64,000 nucleotides of DNA from Tissierellia bacterium (GCA_012839745.1 DUMS01000002.1:32537-96536), one strand, 5' to 3'. Positions 26,167 to 35,820 are shown, numbered from the stretch's first letter. Translations and numbers: made by a program. The notes: generated by a model from the letters alone, not told the origin.

Positions 26167-27178
26167 TATAATCACCCCACCTTATAGTTGTTGCTGCCCA
26201 GGTATATCCTGTACCTGCTCCTAGCATTACTACTATATCTCCATCCTTTATCCTATTTAATTTCTTGCCCTGAACAACGCTTATGAAAGCATCCGCTGAC
26301 TGGCAATGGCCATAATCCTCAAGTACATAGGAGTTTTCCTCTGTCAAATTAAACTTCTCCAATATATTTAATAATATTGACCTCTTCATGAATATAGGAG
26401 CTATAAAATCTATGTCCTTGACAGAGTAGCCGCTTTTCTCAACAGATTTAGTAATCACAGATATAAAATTATTTATTGTTATAGGGTCAAGCCTTTCCTT
26501 CATGGATTTAGGATCCCTTACATCCAGCATTATTGGACCGTCATCAGCTAATTTATAATTAACTATCCTGTTTCCAATGTTATAAACCGCTACATCTTCA
26601 GCAAAGCTTCCATCTGTTATCATATGAGTTCCCAGTATAATATTTTTCTTGTATCCTTTCTGCAGCAATACTGCAGCTGCACCATCACCAAAGTTAAACA
26701 TAAATCTTGACCTTTCATTTTGATAGTTAATCAAATAGGTTTCCTTGGATGAAGATACCAGTAGCACATTGTTTATATCCGGATCGTTTAGCATTATGCT
26801 TTTCAATATCTGCAGTGAAATAACTCCAGCAGAACACAGGGAATGTATTTCAAAGGCATTTGCATTTTTGGCACCAATCTCATGCTGTATTTTAGCAGCC
26901 ATATTCATTAAGTAATAATCCTTGTACTCGCTTCCGCAATATACTACTAAATCCAAATCCATAGGATTAAAATTCTTCAATATTTTCTGGCATGCTTTAA
27001 TAGCCATGTCCGATACTGTTTCATCAGCTTTCGCCCTATGCTTTTGTTTTATTCCAAATTTGTTTTCTATAACTTCTCTGGGGATACCAGTTTTTTTGGC
27101 AATTGTCTGACTATCCTCTGTTCCTTCCGGCACGTATATTTGAATATCCCTGATGCCAACAATTCTGCTATAACTCAT
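26153..27178 (-). CDS. KAS III-like thiolase-fold protein with altered catalytic residues
   Basis: 341 residues with the thiolase fold of FabH-type enzymes. The nucleophile Cys is in IHSLCSAGVISL (about residue 114), and the family phrases NFGDGAAAVLL and MLGAGTGYTWAATTIRW are present. The region that is usually HQAN reads PIFMKRSILLN and the usual YGNTSAA reads YGHCQSADAF. The standard Cys-His-Asn triad is therefore not conserved. It may do a non-decarboxylating condensation, cleavage or transfer on a CoA ester; this is inference. AGGAGG precedes the ATG. Overlaps the fabG-like gene downstream. Confidence 0.85.
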   Translation of the reverse strand: MSYSRIVGIRDIQIYVPEGTEDSQTIAKKTGIPREVIENKFGIKQKHRAKADETVSDMAIKACQKILKNFNPMDLDLVVYCGSEYKDYYLMNMAAKIQHEIGAKNANAFEIHSLCSAGVISLQILKSIMLNDPDINNVLLVSSSKETYLINYQNERSRFMFNFGDGAAAVLLQKGYKKNIILGTHMITDGSFAEDVAVYNIGNRIVNYKLADDGPIMLDVRDPKSMKERLDPITINNFISVITKSVEKSGYSVKDIDFIAPIFMKRSILLNILEKFNLTEENSYVLEDYGHCQSADAFISVVQGKKLNRIKDGDIVVMLGAGTGYTWAATTIRWGDYNEIN

Positions 27179-27193
27179 TTGATATCCTCCTCA

Positions 27194-28759
27194 TCAGTCT
27201 ATTTTACCGTATAGCTCTTTTACTTTTGTCAGTTCAATCTTACCTACACTGTTTTTTGGTATTTCCTGTACAAATTCAATATACTTAGGTATTTTATAGC
27301 CAGCTAATTGTTCCTTTAACCTGGATATAATATCTTCCTTTGTAATAGTCATATTAGGCTTTAATGATATTACTGCTTTGCCTACTTCTCCCCATTTTTC
27401 ATCTGGTACGCTGATTACACAGACTTCATGAACTTCAGGAATACTATAAATGGCATTTTCCACTTCAGCAGGAAATACATTTTCTCCACCGCTAATGAAC
27501 ATATTCTTCTTTCTGCCCACTATATAGTAATATCCGTCCTTATCCTTCATTGCCATATCTCCGCTGTAGACCCAGCCATCTATTAAAGTCTTATTGGTTT
27601 CTTCCTGGTTATCCCAATATCCTGAGAATATCTGAGGCCCGCTCCAGATCAGCTCTCCAATTTCACCTTCTCCTACTTCATTTCCGTTATCATCTACTAT
27701 TTTTACTCCAGTTAAGTACATAGGTTTGCCGACAGATCCATGTTTCTCCCTCATGTCATCAAAGTTCATGAATTCAGCTGGAGCAGACAGGTTGTTTGGT
27801 CCTGCTTCTGTCATTCCATATCCTAATATGAATCTAACTCCTTTTTTCCAAAACTTCTCCATGATGTTTATTGGAGTAGGTGCTGCTCCAGCCATAACCC
27901 ATCTTAAGGAAGAAAAATCCGTTTTATCAAATTCAGGCAGATCAGTCATCATTCTGTAAATAGTAGCTGCTCCAAAGGAAAATGTTGTTTTTTCCCTTTC
28001 TATTACCTCCAGTGATAGTTTAGGGTCAAATTGCTTATTTATAATTATTCTGCCGCCGGCATGGAGTAATGGCAATGTCAATAGGTTCCATCCTCCTGTG
28101 TGGAATAAAGGCAACAGTATATGGGCGCTGTCCATATGGGAAATACCCCAGGTTATAATCTCATTTACTGAATTAAACAGCATAGCCCTATGGGATAGCA
28201 TTGCTCCTTTAGGTATTCCAGTAGTACCTCCCGTATGAATTATCAAATGGATATCCTCCAAATCCAAATCTTCACAGCATACAGGTGAATTATCAGCATA
28301 TTCCATGATATCCTCATAATCTATATCCTTGCTGCTTTTTGGGCTTTTTAAATCATCCCTGAGAACAACATAATAGTCCACATTGCAGTTTTCCTTTATC
28401 TTTTCTATCTTCTCTTCGAAAACATCTTCATATACTAATACCTTTGGCTTTTCTTTATTTATAAGCTGGCACAATTCCCTTTCAGACAATCTGGCGTTAT
28501 ATGGAACAAATATTGTTCCAGTTTTACCTGTAGCATAATATGCATCTATTAATTCCACTCTGTTTCTGGATAAATATGCTACTCTATCGCCTTTCTTTAC
28601 TCCCATTTCCTTTACCATGTAATTGGCAAGTATATTAGCTCTGTTGTCCAAGTCCTTAAATGTATACCTTAAATTATTGTCCAGATCAAAAACTGCCTCT
28701 TTATCTGGAGATATTCTCTGCCTAAAATATGAATAATTACCTATCCAACTAAAACCCAT
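27194..28759 (-). CDS. Acyl-CoA synthetase (AMP-forming ligase)
   Basis: 521 residues of the ANL superfamily. The P-loop-like motif IIHTGGTTGIPKGAML, the A5 motif GYGMTEAGPNN, YSGDMAMKDKDGYYYIVGRKK, the GGENVFPAEVE motif and the C-terminal lysine in KNSVGKIELTK are all present, so it should be active. It activates a carboxylic acid to its CoA ester via an adenylate. Fourth gene of the operon that begins with a sodium symporter, so its substrate is probably the imported acid; that acid is unknown. Confidence 0.93.
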   Translation of the reverse strand: MGFSWIGNYSYFRQRISPDKEAVFDLDNNLRYTFKDLDNRANILANYMVKEMGVKKGDRVAYLSRNRVELIDAYYATGKTGTIFVPYNARLSERELCQLINKEKPKVLVYEDVFEEKIEKIKENCNVDYYVVLRDDLKSPKSSKDIDYEDIMEYADNSPVCCEDLDLEDIHLIIHTGGTTGIPKGAMLSHRAMLFNSVNEIITWGISHMDSAHILLPLFHTGGWNLLTLPLLHAGGRIIINKQFDPKLSLEVIEREKTTFSFGAATIYRMMTDLPEFDKTDFSSLRWVMAGAAPTPINIMEKFWKKGVRFILGYGMTEAGPNNLSAPAEFMNFDDMREKHGSVGKPMYLTGVKIVDDNGNEVGEGEIGELIWSGPQIFSGYWDNQEETNKTLIDGWVYSGDMAMKDKDGYYYIVGRKKNMFISGGENVFPAEVENAIYSIPEVHEVCVISVPDEKWGEVGKAVISLKPNMTITKEDIISRLKEQLAGYKIPKYIEFVQEIPKNSVGKIELTKVKELYGKID

Positions 28760-28783
28760 GCTAACTCCCCCTTTTCAAATAAC

Positions 28784-29398
28784 CTACTTATTCAGCTGTT
28801 TTATTAGATAAGCCATATTTGATCCAAGATGCTCTACTATTCCAATTCCTTCCTTATCATTTTCTCCGTTTATCTTTCCTCCTGAACCAGCCACTCCAAC
28901 ATTCCAGTAATGGGACCCTACTACAATACAGTCATTGACTGTAGCCCATAATAAAAGCTGTGAAAAGGCAAAAGTATGCCCTGTTCTTCTGGCTACAGTA
29001 ATTGGTGCTACTACCTTTCGTGAGAAGGCAGTGCCTTTCCAATTATAGCTGTTTTCTCCTTCTACCATTTCATTTGCAATCCATCTGCATAGAAAACCTG
29101 CTCTATCCAACAGGCATTTCAGTTTAGGAGTAATAGAGGCGTGGTATACAGGAGAGCTTAGTATTATTCCATCAGCCTCAATCATCTTCTGGAATATCTC
29201 CTGGAAATCGTCCTTTATAGCACATTCCCTTTTTTCTACGCACGCATAACATCCTGTACATTCAGAAATATTCTTGTCCCTAAGGGATATGAATTCAGTT
29301 TCTATGCCTTCTTTTTCTAAAACATCCAATGCTAGCCTTGTAAAATATTCCGTATTACCTCCCTGTCTTGGACTACCGCATATACCTATGACTTTCAT
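28784..29398 (-). CDS. Iron-sulfur flavoprotein (flavodoxin-like NAD(P)H/FMN reductase family)
   Basis: 204 residues. FMN phosphate loop GSPRQGGNTEYFTR, then the compact cysteine motif CTGCYACVEKREC of the archaeal/clostridial iron-sulfur flavoproteins, and SSPVYHASITPKLKCLLDRAG. It would shuttle electrons from ferredoxin or a similar donor to an unknown acceptor, perhaps reducing an unsaturated CoA ester in this pathway (inference). Start after AGGAGGGG. Third gene of the operon, between symporter and ligase. Confidence 0.88.
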   Translation of the reverse strand: MKVIGICGSPRQGGNTEYFTRLALDVLEKEGIETEFISLRDKNISECTGCYACVEKRECAIKDDFQEIFQKMIEADGIILSSPVYHASITPKLKCLLDRAGFLCRWIANEMVEGENSYNWKGTAFSRKVVAPITVARRTGHTFAFSQLLLWATVNDCIVVGSHYWNVGVAGSGGKINGENDKEGIGIVEHLGSNMAYLIKQLNK

Positions 29399-29467
29399 AA
29401 GACCCCTCCTATTCGTTGTTATTAGGACAACCTATTACAAGCTGTAATAAGTTGTCCCCTTTATATT

Positions 29468-30982
29468 CTATAAATCTATTACCATCTTAACCTTTTCATC
29501 AAGGTCTTCGCCAGTAGCTCCTTTTGTAAAGAATGATACTACAACTGTTACCAGTATAGAAGCTGTAATTACATTTACATACCATGGAACACTTCCGGGC
29601 CATTTAAATCCGCTTCTATCCAGTATCAAAGAAACTATATTCAATATTAATGAAACCACTAATCCGCTCAAAACCCCTTCACTGGTAGCTCTATCCCATA
29701 ATAATCCTATTACAAATACAGGGAATGTTGCAGACATCAAGGTACCCCAGCCAAAAGAGCCTAAAATAGCCACCATGTTACCACTTGTCAATGAGAATAT
29801 TATGGAAAGTATTCCAATTACAAATATAAATATCCTGGAAGCATTTATTTGTTTTTGTGGTGATATCTTTATACCTAATGCACTTGGTAAATCTCTGGCT
29901 ATTATATTTGCTGACAGCGTCAGGAACATACTGGCTGTAGACATGGAAGCAGCTAATATGGCAGCATATACAAATAATTGAGCATATAGTCCTAAATAAT
30001 CAGCAAATGCAAATATTGCAGTATCCGGATTAGCCAATGGAGGAATTAAACCTTTTCCAACTAAAAACAGAACACCATAAGCAACAACTACAGCCATAAA
30101 TCCTACTACCATATGAGAAAGGGATGCGTACAATCCCAGCTTAGGCATATCCTTTGGGTCCTTTAAAGCATACATCCTGGTTAACACTTGAGGCTGTCCA
30201 ACAGTACCAAGTATTGGTATTAGCATCCAGGTCATTGCCACAGATCTAGGCATTATTCCCCAAGCATCCAAAAATCCTGCATTAAATTCCTTAACTATTT
30301 CACCGCTGGCAACAGTACCCGCAGTAGCAGCTACCTTCAATACCTCTCCAAATCCCCCTGTCATGCTGAAAAATGCTATTATTATTATAATACCTGCTAT
30401 AACCATAACAAATCCCTGAAATGCCTGAGTTAAAACTCCGCCTACTTCTCCGCTCAATGCTGTATATAATATTAGAATTCCAAATATAACGAATCCTGCA
30501 ATCATAGGGCTTAGCCCCAGCAGATGTGAAAACAGTTCAGAGCCAGCTTTTATCTGGGAAGCTAAATATGCAATGCTGCCAATGAAAATAATTATTGACA
30601 TTAATATTTTTATCCACTTGTTATTGTTGTACCTTAGGTCAGAAATATCTCCTAAACTTGCAACCGTACCAACTTCTGCCATAGCTCTGATTTTTTTGCC
30701 CAGGATTATGTATGCCATGGCAAAAGCTGCAGAGGATAACATCCAGTAAGTCATTGCATTACCCGATGAGTAAAGTATTCCTGGAATTCCAACTATTGCA
30801 AAAGCGCTGGCTACAGCAGCCATAGATGAAAAACCCACTATAAAAGGTCCGAACAATCCGGTGCTTCCAAAATATAGCTCTGCAGTTGTTGCCTTTTTCT
30901 TTGCCCACCACCCAATTAGGAAGGAAATCACAATCATGCCCAAAGAAAACAGAGTAATTAATATTTTAGCACCATTTGTCAT
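29468..30982 (-). CDS. Sodium:solute symporter (SSS family)
   Basis: 504 residues, about 13 membrane helices. LFGPFIVGFSSMAAVASAFAI near the N-terminus and ILAASMSTASMFLTLSANIIARD match the sodium-binding and signature regions of SSS transporters. It probably imports a carboxylate with Na+. It overlaps the short membrane partner gene upstream by 4 bases and precedes the flavoprotein gene. Start after GGGGG. Confidence 0.92.
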   Translation of the reverse strand: MTNGAKILITLFSLGMIVISFLIGWWAKKKATTAELYFGSTGLFGPFIVGFSSMAAVASAFAIVGIPGILYSSGNAMTYWMLSSAAFAMAYIILGKKIRAMAEVGTVASLGDISDLRYNNNKWIKILMSIIIFIGSIAYLASQIKAGSELFSHLLGLSPMIAGFVIFGILILYTALSGEVGGVLTQAFQGFVMVIAGIIIIIAFFSMTGGFGEVLKVAATAGTVASGEIVKEFNAGFLDAWGIMPRSVAMTWMLIPILGTVGQPQVLTRMYALKDPKDMPKLGLYASLSHMVVGFMAVVVAYGVLFLVGKGLIPPLANPDTAIFAFADYLGLYAQLFVYAAILAASMSTASMFLTLSANIIARDLPSALGIKISPQKQINASRIFIFVIGILSIIFSLTSGNMVAILGSFGWGTLMSATFPVFVIGLLWDRATSEGVLSGLVVSLILNIVSLILDRSGFKWPGSVPWYVNVITASILVTVVVSFFTKGATGEDLDEKVKMVIDL

Positions 30983-31434
30983 TTAGCTAACCCCCTTTTT
31001 TGGTTTATTTCCTGTAAGCTGTTCCTGAAATTATCCCAGTCCTCTTCTGACAACCATAAATCCTTATATAAAACAAAGCCTGCTGTTAAGGTGAGCATAC
31101 CACCAATCCAGTAAGTCAGCACTGTCCATGCAAAGGAAGGATGGAAACCCAATATTGTAAAATCTGGCATAGCTGTACCATACAGATTTGAATGATACTC
31201 GGATAGAATAAAACTTGCAGTCCAAAGTACAGCCCAGGACAAAAGAGGATAGATAAAGAATTTCTTGTCCAATTCACCATTTCTTGATGCTCCAAGCATC
31301 ATGTGAATTAGCATAAGCACTACTCCTAATACCATTCCTACAATATGATGCCCCATCCAGCCACATAAAGTGATTACCACCCATAATACAGTTGACAGAA
31401 TAACCATAGATGTCGTTTTCCCCTTTAATTTCAT
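30979..31434 (-). CDS. Small membrane protein paired with the sodium symporter
   Basis: About 151 residues with four hydrophobic segments and a soluble C-terminus (LSEEDWDNFRNSLQEINQKRG). Short membrane subunits of this kind often precede SSS carriers. I chose the ATG at 31434 (GGGGGTG 5 bases upstream); the longer frame to 31464 runs into the operator. First gene of the six-gene operon. Confidence 0.75.
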   Translation of the reverse strand: MKLKGKTTSMVILSTVLWVVITLCGWMGHHIVGMVLGVVLMLIHMMLGASRNGELDKKFFIYPLLSWAVLWTASFILSEYHSNLYGTAMPDFTILGFHPSFAWTVLTYWIGGMLTLTAGFVLYKDLWLSEEDWDNFRNSLQEINQKRGLAK

Positions 31435-31459
31435 ATAAACACCCCCTTGATTAATATGA

Positions 31460-31481
31460 AACATGAATCATATTTCATGTT
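31460..31481 (-). promoter_or_regulatory. Operator-like inverted repeat of the carboxylate operon
   Basis: Arms AACATGAA and TTCATGTT with a 6-base centre. It lies just downstream of the -10 box, where TetR-family repressors often bind. The TetR gene is directly upstream. Confidence 0.6.
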
Positions 31482-31487
31482 ATTGTA

Positions 31488-31516
31488 ATATTATCATGAA
31501 AACGTTTTTATGTCAA
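31488..31516 (-). promoter_or_regulatory. Sigma-A promoter of the carboxylate operon
   Basis: Minus strand TTGACA (31511-31516), 17-base spacer, TAATAT (31488-31493). Near consensus. Confidence 0.8.
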
Positions 31517-31553
31517 TACACTATTTAGATTTTTCTGAAAACAAAAAATAAAA

Positions 31554-31590
31554 AACAGGCGGTCTTTTTAAACATGCAAACCACCTGCTT
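31554..31590 (-). terminator. Terminator of the TetR gene
   Basis: GCAGGTGGT / ACCGCCTGT stem with one wobble pair, followed by T6 on the minus strand. It separates the TetR transcript from the operon promoter. Confidence 0.75.
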
Positions 31591-31609
31591 TTATTCAAGT
31601 ACTGCCTAT

Positions 31610-32200
31610 TTACACAAACATACCAGTCTTCAGAAGCTTCATAATGTCTTCAATTACTTCATCAGGAACAGGCTTATCATTAAATATTACCCATTTGAGC
31701 CCTATGAAATTTGTTATGCCCATGAGGCAATAAGCCAAAGTTTCAGGGTCAATATCAACTATCTGTTTATTTTTTTGTGCTTCCTCAATCCTTTTAATAT
31801 ACCTATTGGCAAAATTTCCATAATACTCTTTGAATATTTCTTCATCTACAAATTGGGATTCCCAGATTATCTTATATAGGCCAATGTGTTTTCTTGCAAA
31901 ATCAAAAAAAACCCTGAATCCTATTTTTTCTTCCTCGTATCTATTCTTACAGTTCTTAGTTGCTATGGCAATTTCTTTTCTGATATTATAGCTTAAATCC
32001 TCAAGCAAATATTTAAAAATACTATGCTTATCCTTGAAATAGATATATACTGTTCCCGGTGCTACTTCAGCCTTTTGGGCAATATCAGTTATCGAAGTAT
32101 TATAATACCCTTTTTTACTGAACAATTCCTCAGCTGCCCTGCATATTTTGTCCATGGTTTCCTGACCTCTGGACGTCTTAGGTATATTTACATCACTCAA
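31610..32200 (-). CDS. TetR/AcrR-family transcriptional regulator
   Basis: 196 residues. The N-terminal helix-turn-helix reads TSITDIAQKAEVAPGTVYIYFKDKHSIFKYL, typical of TetR proteins. The C-terminal two-thirds is helical with a hydrophobic ligand pocket, as in regulators of fatty-acid genes (FadR/YsiA-like). TTG start after GGGAGTG. It likely represses the symporter-ligase operon immediately downstream through the repeat at 31460-31481 and responds to an acyl-CoA or the acid itself (inference). Confidence 0.9.
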   Translation of the reverse strand: MSDVNIPKTSRGQETMDKICRAAEELFSKKGYYNTSITDIAQKAEVAPGTVYIYFKDKHSIFKYLLEDLSYNIRKEIAIATKNCKNRYEEEKIGFRVFFDFARKHIGLYKIIWESQFVDEEIFKEYYGNFANRYIKRIEEAQKNKQIVDIDPETLAYCLMGITNFIGLKWVIFNDKPVPDEVIEDIMKLLKTGMFV

Positions 32201-32328
32201 CTGTTACACTCCCTATCTGCTTATGTATTTTATAATAAGTTAACAAATTATCATTTTTTATTATAACAAATCAGCTATCGCTATTCAATAATACTGCTTT
32301 TCCGGATAATATAAACATTTCCCTAGCC

Positions 32329-33648
32329 TTATCTAACCAATAAATTTGGCAATGTATAGTAATCTGTAACACCGGAAATTATGCTTTTTTTCCCTATTCT
32401 GGTATAAAGGCCTGCCAGCCTTTCATTGTACATAAAAAGCCCTACTATTGTACCAAACTCCTCTACAGAAAATCCTCCATCATTAAATACTACAAATTCT
32501 CTTTTACAGGGTTTAACAAATTCCTGATATATGTAATCCCTGTTCCATACCTTTTCCAGCCTTTCCTTCCATTCCTCAGCGATACAATCCCTTCCTGCAA
32601 AAACTCCCCTTGAAGCATTCAGGTCATATGGTTTCATTATATATCTGTCCTTATTATTCAAAATATGCTCAAACACTTCCCTATCACCTTTAAAAAGCCC
32701 GGTATATGGAATATGTTTCTTGATAAAATCCCTCTCTTCTTCATCAAACATTTTAAGGGTATCCTCATCATGAAGTATCTTAAATATTATCTTGTTATGG
32801 ATAACCTGGGACCTTAAAGAGCCAATTGTGCACATGGCCCTGTTCTTATAGGCCTCTATAAAATCCGGTATTTCATCTGCCTTCTCCACCAGCTCAAATG
32901 TAACTATTCTTCTATAAACTAAATCTATTTTATAATCCTTAAAGTACAGTCCTCCATTTCTATAGGTTAAATCCCTTGGGTCAGCTATTATGCAATTATA
33001 TCCATTTCTCTCATAGGCTTTTTTGAACTCTTCAAATTCCTTAATTGTGCCGCTTTCTTCAAAATCCACTATTGCCACATTTGGCTTGTGGTTATTGGGA
33101 TTGTATTTCTTGTAAATTGATATGCTTTCCCTAATCCAGCTGTCAAACAGCTCAAATAAGCTAAATCTGTATTTTTTACCAAAGTCTTTCATAGCTTCAG
33201 TTTCAAGCAATATTTCTGCTAAGGTATTGTCTTCATTCATGGCAGAGGAGCCATCTGTGTTCAGTTCGCAAAACTTGAAATCATCATAGCTATTATAGAA
33301 TATATCAAACCTTCCAATGGGAACATTAATATCATATCCGTTATCAACCAGTATTAACTCCTCCATTAGCTTTGGAAAGCCAAACTTTCTTCTAAACTCC
33401 CTATCCTCCACATACCTGTTGGTAACCTTATTGGCAATGGATATCATCATATTGCCTATCCTTCTAAAATTATCAATATCCTTTTCTGTAAATAACATTG
33501 GGTGATATAGAAATGGTATTGGCTCTCCCTTATACTGTGCTTTTGAATTCTTAACCTTTTCTTCAGTTTCTTTATAGTCCTCCAGATACCTCATTGAATT
33601 TTTCTTAATTAATTCAATGTATTCTCTGTTTATTTCCAGTGCGTTCAT
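32329..33648 (-). CDS. ATP-grasp enzyme, glutathionylspermidine synthase-like
   Basis: About 439 residues. The core resembles the circularly arranged ATP-grasp of glutathionylspermidine-synthase-type enzymes: CELNTDGSSAMNEDN, the IIFKILHDEDTLKMF region, RYIMKPYDLNASRGVFAG (ATP-binding lysine and glycine loop) and YIYQEFVKP. It should ligate a carboxylate to an amine using ATP. Its substrate is not evident. The start ATG 33648 has GGGGTG upstream. It lies downstream of natAB, with only about 20 bases between, so it may share their transcript. Confidence 0.78.
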   Translation of the reverse strand: MNALEINREYIELIKKNSMRYLEDYKETEEKVKNSKAQYKGEPIPFLYHPMLFTEKDIDNFRRIGNMMISIANKVTNRYVEDREFRRKFGFPKLMEELILVDNGYDINVPIGRFDIFYNSYDDFKFCELNTDGSSAMNEDNTLAEILLETEAMKDFGKKYRFSLFELFDSWIRESISIYKKYNPNNHKPNVAIVDFEESGTIKEFEEFKKAYERNGYNCIIADPRDLTYRNGGLYFKDYKIDLVYRRIVTFELVEKADEIPDFIEAYKNRAMCTIGSLRSQVIHNKIIFKILHDEDTLKMFDEEERDFIKKHIPYTGLFKGDREVFEHILNNKDRYIMKPYDLNASRGVFAGRDCIAEEWKERLEKVWNRDYIYQEFVKPCKREFVVFNDGGFSVEEFGTIVGLFMYNERLAGLYTRIGKKSIISGVTDYYTLPNLLVR

Positions 33649-33667
33649 AGTTTCACCCCACAAATGG

Positions 33668-34906
33668 CTATTTCTCTCTCATTAACCTGATGGCCCTGCT
33701 TAACTTGACTGGATTGCCATACATAAGGGTCCCCAAACGATAAATCCTTGATGCAAACATACCTACCAGTATAGTTGATAAAACCAGTATTACCAGTGAT
33801 ACTAACACTTCAACTATGTGGACGGTTCCCATGGATACCCTTATAAACATGGCTATAAAGGAACTAAAGGGTACAAAGGATAATACTTTCAACAAAATGC
33901 TTTCAATATTGTACATGCTGTAAAATGACATTAAAAATACAGCAACAAATATAATGGTTATTGAAGTAGCGCTGGAGCTGACATCTTCAGTTCTCGAAAC
34001 CAAAGCCCCTAAAGCTCCGAATATGAAGGCATAGAATACATATCCCAGTATGCCAAATACTGAAAATATGAGAATTACATCCAGAGGTATGTCGAATATA
34101 AAATCAAGCCTGTTTCCCCAGCTACCTGCATTTAATCTATATGAAATCATTGTCACTATTAGCACTATTCCCACCTGGATGGCACCTGCCAGTGCAGTTC
34201 CAAGGACCTTTCCAAATATGAGATTGCTGCTGTCTGTGCTTGTTATCAAAAGCTCCATTGCCCTATTGCTCTTCTCGCTTGCCACAGAAGTTGCTATCAT
34301 CTGCCCGTACACAACTATTACAAAATATATAATAAATATCAATATATAGGTATATATATAATTTCTGGCACTGTCCTTGCCTAATATAACAGTATCCTGC
34401 TGTATGTTGGGATATATGATATGTTCAACATCTGGATATGAAATACCCATCTCACCTAGTTCATATATCCTGTAAGCTTTAGCCAATGCCTCCCGGAAGA
34501 ATGATACCTTTGAGTCTATCATCTCATTGTTTTTCACCATGTATTTATACTCGGTAGGAGATTCTATTATAAATCCTGCCTCTATTTCCCCGGATAATAT
34601 GCTTTCCTTCAGCTTCTCCTCGCTATTAAACTCTATAAGCCGACCAAGAGTAAAGCTTGATTTCAGGTCTTCAATGTTGGGAACAGCATTGTTTTTATTT
34701 ATATATCCATAGGCCTGCTGCGCTTCTTCTCCAACAGTACCTTCCCCAAAAATATCATTCTCCTTGCTTGAGAAAACATTAATAATGGAAGGTATTGACA
34801 GCCCTATAATCAGCATTAAGCAAACAACAATTGTTGATACCTTAAAAGCCTTGCTTTTCAACATACCAGTAAGTTCAAACCTAAAAACAGTATATAAGCC
34901 TCTCAT
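33668..34906 (-). CDS. natB: ABC exporter permease, NatB type
   Basis: 412 residues. A first membrane helix near residue 20, a long extracytoplasmic domain to about 175, then five to six helices, including the SEKSNRAMELLITSTDSSNLIFGKVLG segment typical of ABC-2 NatB-like permeases. It forms an exporter with the adjacent NatA. The start overlaps the natA stop (TGATG). Substrate could be Na+ or a peptide; it is not determined by sequence. Confidence 0.88.
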   Translation of the reverse strand: MRGLYTVFRFELTGMLKSKAFKVSTIVVCLMLIIGLSIPSIINVFSSKENDIFGEGTVGEEAQQAYGYINKNNAVPNIEDLKSSFTLGRLIEFNSEEKLKESILSGEIEAGFIIESPTEYKYMVKNNEMIDSKVSFFREALAKAYRIYELGEMGISYPDVEHIIYPNIQQDTVILGKDSARNYIYTYILIFIIYFVIVVYGQMIATSVASEKSNRAMELLITSTDSSNLIFGKVLGTALAGAIQVGIVLIVTMISYRLNAGSWGNRLDFIFDIPLDVILIFSVFGILGYVFYAFIFGALGALVSRTEDVSSSATSITIIFVAVFLMSFYSMYNIESILLKVLSFVPFSSFIAMFIRVSMGTVHIVEVLVSLVILVLSTILVGMFASRIYRLGTLMYGNPVKLSRAIRLMREK

Positions 34907-35820
34907 CAGCTTTCACCTACCTTCATGACAAATATATCCTCCAATGTTGGCTCATAGACAGTAAACCTTTCAATGTCAAGTTCCAAATCTGATAGAGCTT
35001 TCAAAAGCTCATCTTTGGTATTATTGTTTATAAGTTCAATTACAAGGAAGTTCTTCTTTTTCTCCACAACCCTTATAATGTGGCTTAAACTATTATTTAA
35101 TATGTTCCTTAAATCCTCCAGCGGAATGCTGGCTGAGCTTATGGCAAGCCTGTTCATGCCATATTCTCTCTTAATATTCCTTAAATTACCTGTAAGGACT
35201 ATTTTCCCCTTATCTATTAATGCTATTTCTTCGCAGAATTCCTCTACATATCCCATCTGATGGCTTGAGAATATCAACAGCTTATTTTTTCCAATAAGCT
35301 CTCTTATTATGTCCTTCAAAATCTGTGCATTGACAGGGTCCAATCCGCTAAATGGCTCATCCAGTATTACAATGTCCGGGTCGCACAGGAAGGTTTGAGC
35401 TATCTGAACCTTTTGCTGGTTCCCCTTTGACAAAGTCTCCAGCCTGCTGTTTTTGTATTCCTCAACTCCCAGCCTTTCAAGCCAGTATAGGGCGCTTTCT
35501 TTAGCCTCCTTCCTTGTAAAGCCCCTCAGCTGTCCCAGATATACAAGCTGTTCCAATACCTTCTTCTTAGGGTATAGCCCCCTTTCCTCAGGCAAATAGC
35601 CAATTTTATGATCCTTAGGCCTGAATTTTCTGCCATCCAGCAGTATTTCACCGCTATCAGCATTGAATAACCCCATTATTATCCTTATGGTGGTGGTTTT
35701 GCCTGCTCCATTTCTGCCCAATAACCCTAAGGCCTTTCCAGTTTCCACTGAAAAGCTTATGCCGTGAAGCACTTCCTTTTCTGAAAAGCTCTTGTAAATA
35801 TCCCTAAGCTCTATTTTCAT
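34906..35820 (-). CDS. natA: ABC transporter ATPase, NatA type
   Basis: 304 residues. Walker A LGRNGAGKTTTIR, signature LSKGNQQKVQ, Walker B PDIVILDEPFSGLDPVN, H-loop FSSHQMG, and a C-terminal extension (about residues 215-300) as in NatA/CcmA-type ATPases. Pairs with the permease gene that overlaps its stop. AAAGGAG precedes the ATG. Confidence 0.92.
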   Translation of the reverse strand: MKIELRDIYKSFSEKEVLHGISFSVETGKALGLLGRNGAGKTTTIRIIMGLFNADSGEILLDGRKFRPKDHKIGYLPEERGLYPKKKVLEQLVYLGQLRGFTRKEAKESALYWLERLGVEEYKNSRLETLSKGNQQKVQIAQTFLCDPDIVILDEPFSGLDPVNAQILKDIIRELIGKNKLLIFSSHQMGYVEEFCEEIALIDKGKIVLTGNLRNIKREYGMNRLAISSASIPLEDLRNILNNSLSHIIRVVEKKKNFLVIELINNNTKDELLKALSDLELDIERFTVYEPTLEDIFVMKVGES

